Origin: Lachnospiraceae bacterium
GTDB lineage: Bacteria > Bacillota > Clostridia > Lachnospirales > Lachnospiraceae
Assembly: GCA_015057085.1 (NCBI GenBank)
Contig: SVFB01000054.1
Location: 1 to 34,473, forward strand
Direction: 5' to 3'
Length of the DNA: 34,473 nt
Shown one piece after another: positions 34,318-34,473 of the stretch. The notes below the pieces were generated by a model. That model was not told where the DNA came from. It did not search any database and was given only the letters and a program-made list of their open reading frames with translations. The stretch's first letter is position 1; every line of letters starts with the position of its first letter. Both the position numbers and the translations under genes were made by a program.

Positions 34318-34444
34318 TTTATCTCAGTCGGAGTTACAATCTCCGACTGAGATAAACGCTCCGCGAGGATGCGCAGAGATTTGCATATGAAATATGTCAG
34401 CTACGCTGACGCAAATCTCGCGCCAAGTCTCGCGAGCGAGACTT
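34318..34444 (-). repeat. Structured dispersed repeat, copy 3 (reverse orientation)
   Basis: Read on the - strand the order is hairpin A (CGAGACTT/AAGTCTCG), hairpin B (outer stem GCGCGAGATTTGC with GCAAATCTCTGCGC, inner GTCAGC/GCTGAC), box C (CTGCGCATCCTCGCGGAGCG), and hairpin D (16-bp perfect stem, 34318-34333 with 34341-34356, 7-nt loop). The first 45 nt of the element are identical to copy 1. The remaining noncoding DNA at 34255-34317 and 34445-34473 shows nothing I can support. Hairpin D may also act as the terminator of the LCP transcript. Confidence 0.88.
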
Positions 34445-34473
34445 AAATTTTAGGAAGACGAGGGGACGAGGAA

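Noticed and set aside
1-34473. tRNA, rRNA, prophage or defence genes
   Set aside because: No cloverleaf, rRNA-like stretch, integrase, nuclease or restriction gene could be recognised.

Overview
The window looks like a chromosome segment of a low-GC, Gram-positive member of the Clostridia, most likely a motile Lachnospiraceae (Butyrivibrio/Roseburia-like). The reasons are strong GGAGG ribosome sites, wall proteins built from Fn3, Big_2 and Tyr-rich wall-binding repeats, a lipoprotein-type peptide-binding protein, a DegV protein and an LCP protein. The genus is inferred. All confident genes lie on the + strand. I found no rRNA, tRNA, CRISPR array, intact transposase or prophage gene.

Layout. 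(1) 1-440: the tail of an unidentified gene, two tandem hairpin repeats, a terminator and a promoter. (2) 441-8719: three secreted cell-wall proteins: a GH25 muramidase with eight Fn3 domains, an L,D-transpeptidase with wall-binding repeats, and a C1 (papain-like) protease with a Ser-Asp stalk and Big_2/Fn3 domains. (3) 8775-13336: an ABC-2 type exporter (ATPase, a Pro-rich membrane-tethered protein, two permeases) whose promoter predicts a leaderless mRNA. (4) 13457-15698: a methyl-accepting chemotaxis protein and a small helical protein with a flagellin-like C-terminus. (5) 15699-16361: a structured dispersed repeat, a terminator, a consensus promoter and a 200-nt leader containing a terminator-like hairpin. 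(6) 16362-25561: a remodelled oligopeptide importer operon (binding protein, two permeases, two ATPases) plus a degenerate ApbE-like membrane protein. (7) 25614-29890: a three-gene phosphorelay made of a hybrid histidine kinase, a DegV-HPt fusion and a REC-GGDEF-(degenerate GGDEF) regulator. (8) 29984-34254: envelope polysaccharide functions: a phosphodiester glycosidase (NAGPA/DUF2233) family protein, an alpha-phosphoglucomutase/phosphomannomutase and a LytR-CpsA-Psr protein. The window closes with another copy of the structured repeat.

Most notable. The phosphorelay in region 7 carries all four phospho-sites (kinase His, receiver Asp, HPt His, receiver Asp) in three adjacent genes. Its HPt domain is fused to a DegV fatty-acid-binding domain, and its output domain is a diguanylate cyclase. 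This suggests that lipid binding may gate c-di-GMP signalling. In region 6 the peptide-binding protein appears circularly permuted: the segment that normally ends the family sits at its N-terminus. The same operon has a coiled-coil insertion in OppD, a C-terminal membrane hairpin on OppF, an enlarged outer loop in OppB and an ApbE-like passenger. Finally, three copies of a structured repeat (at 4.1, 15.8 and 34.4 kb) show compensatory base changes in their stems, as expected of a selected RNA or DNA structure.
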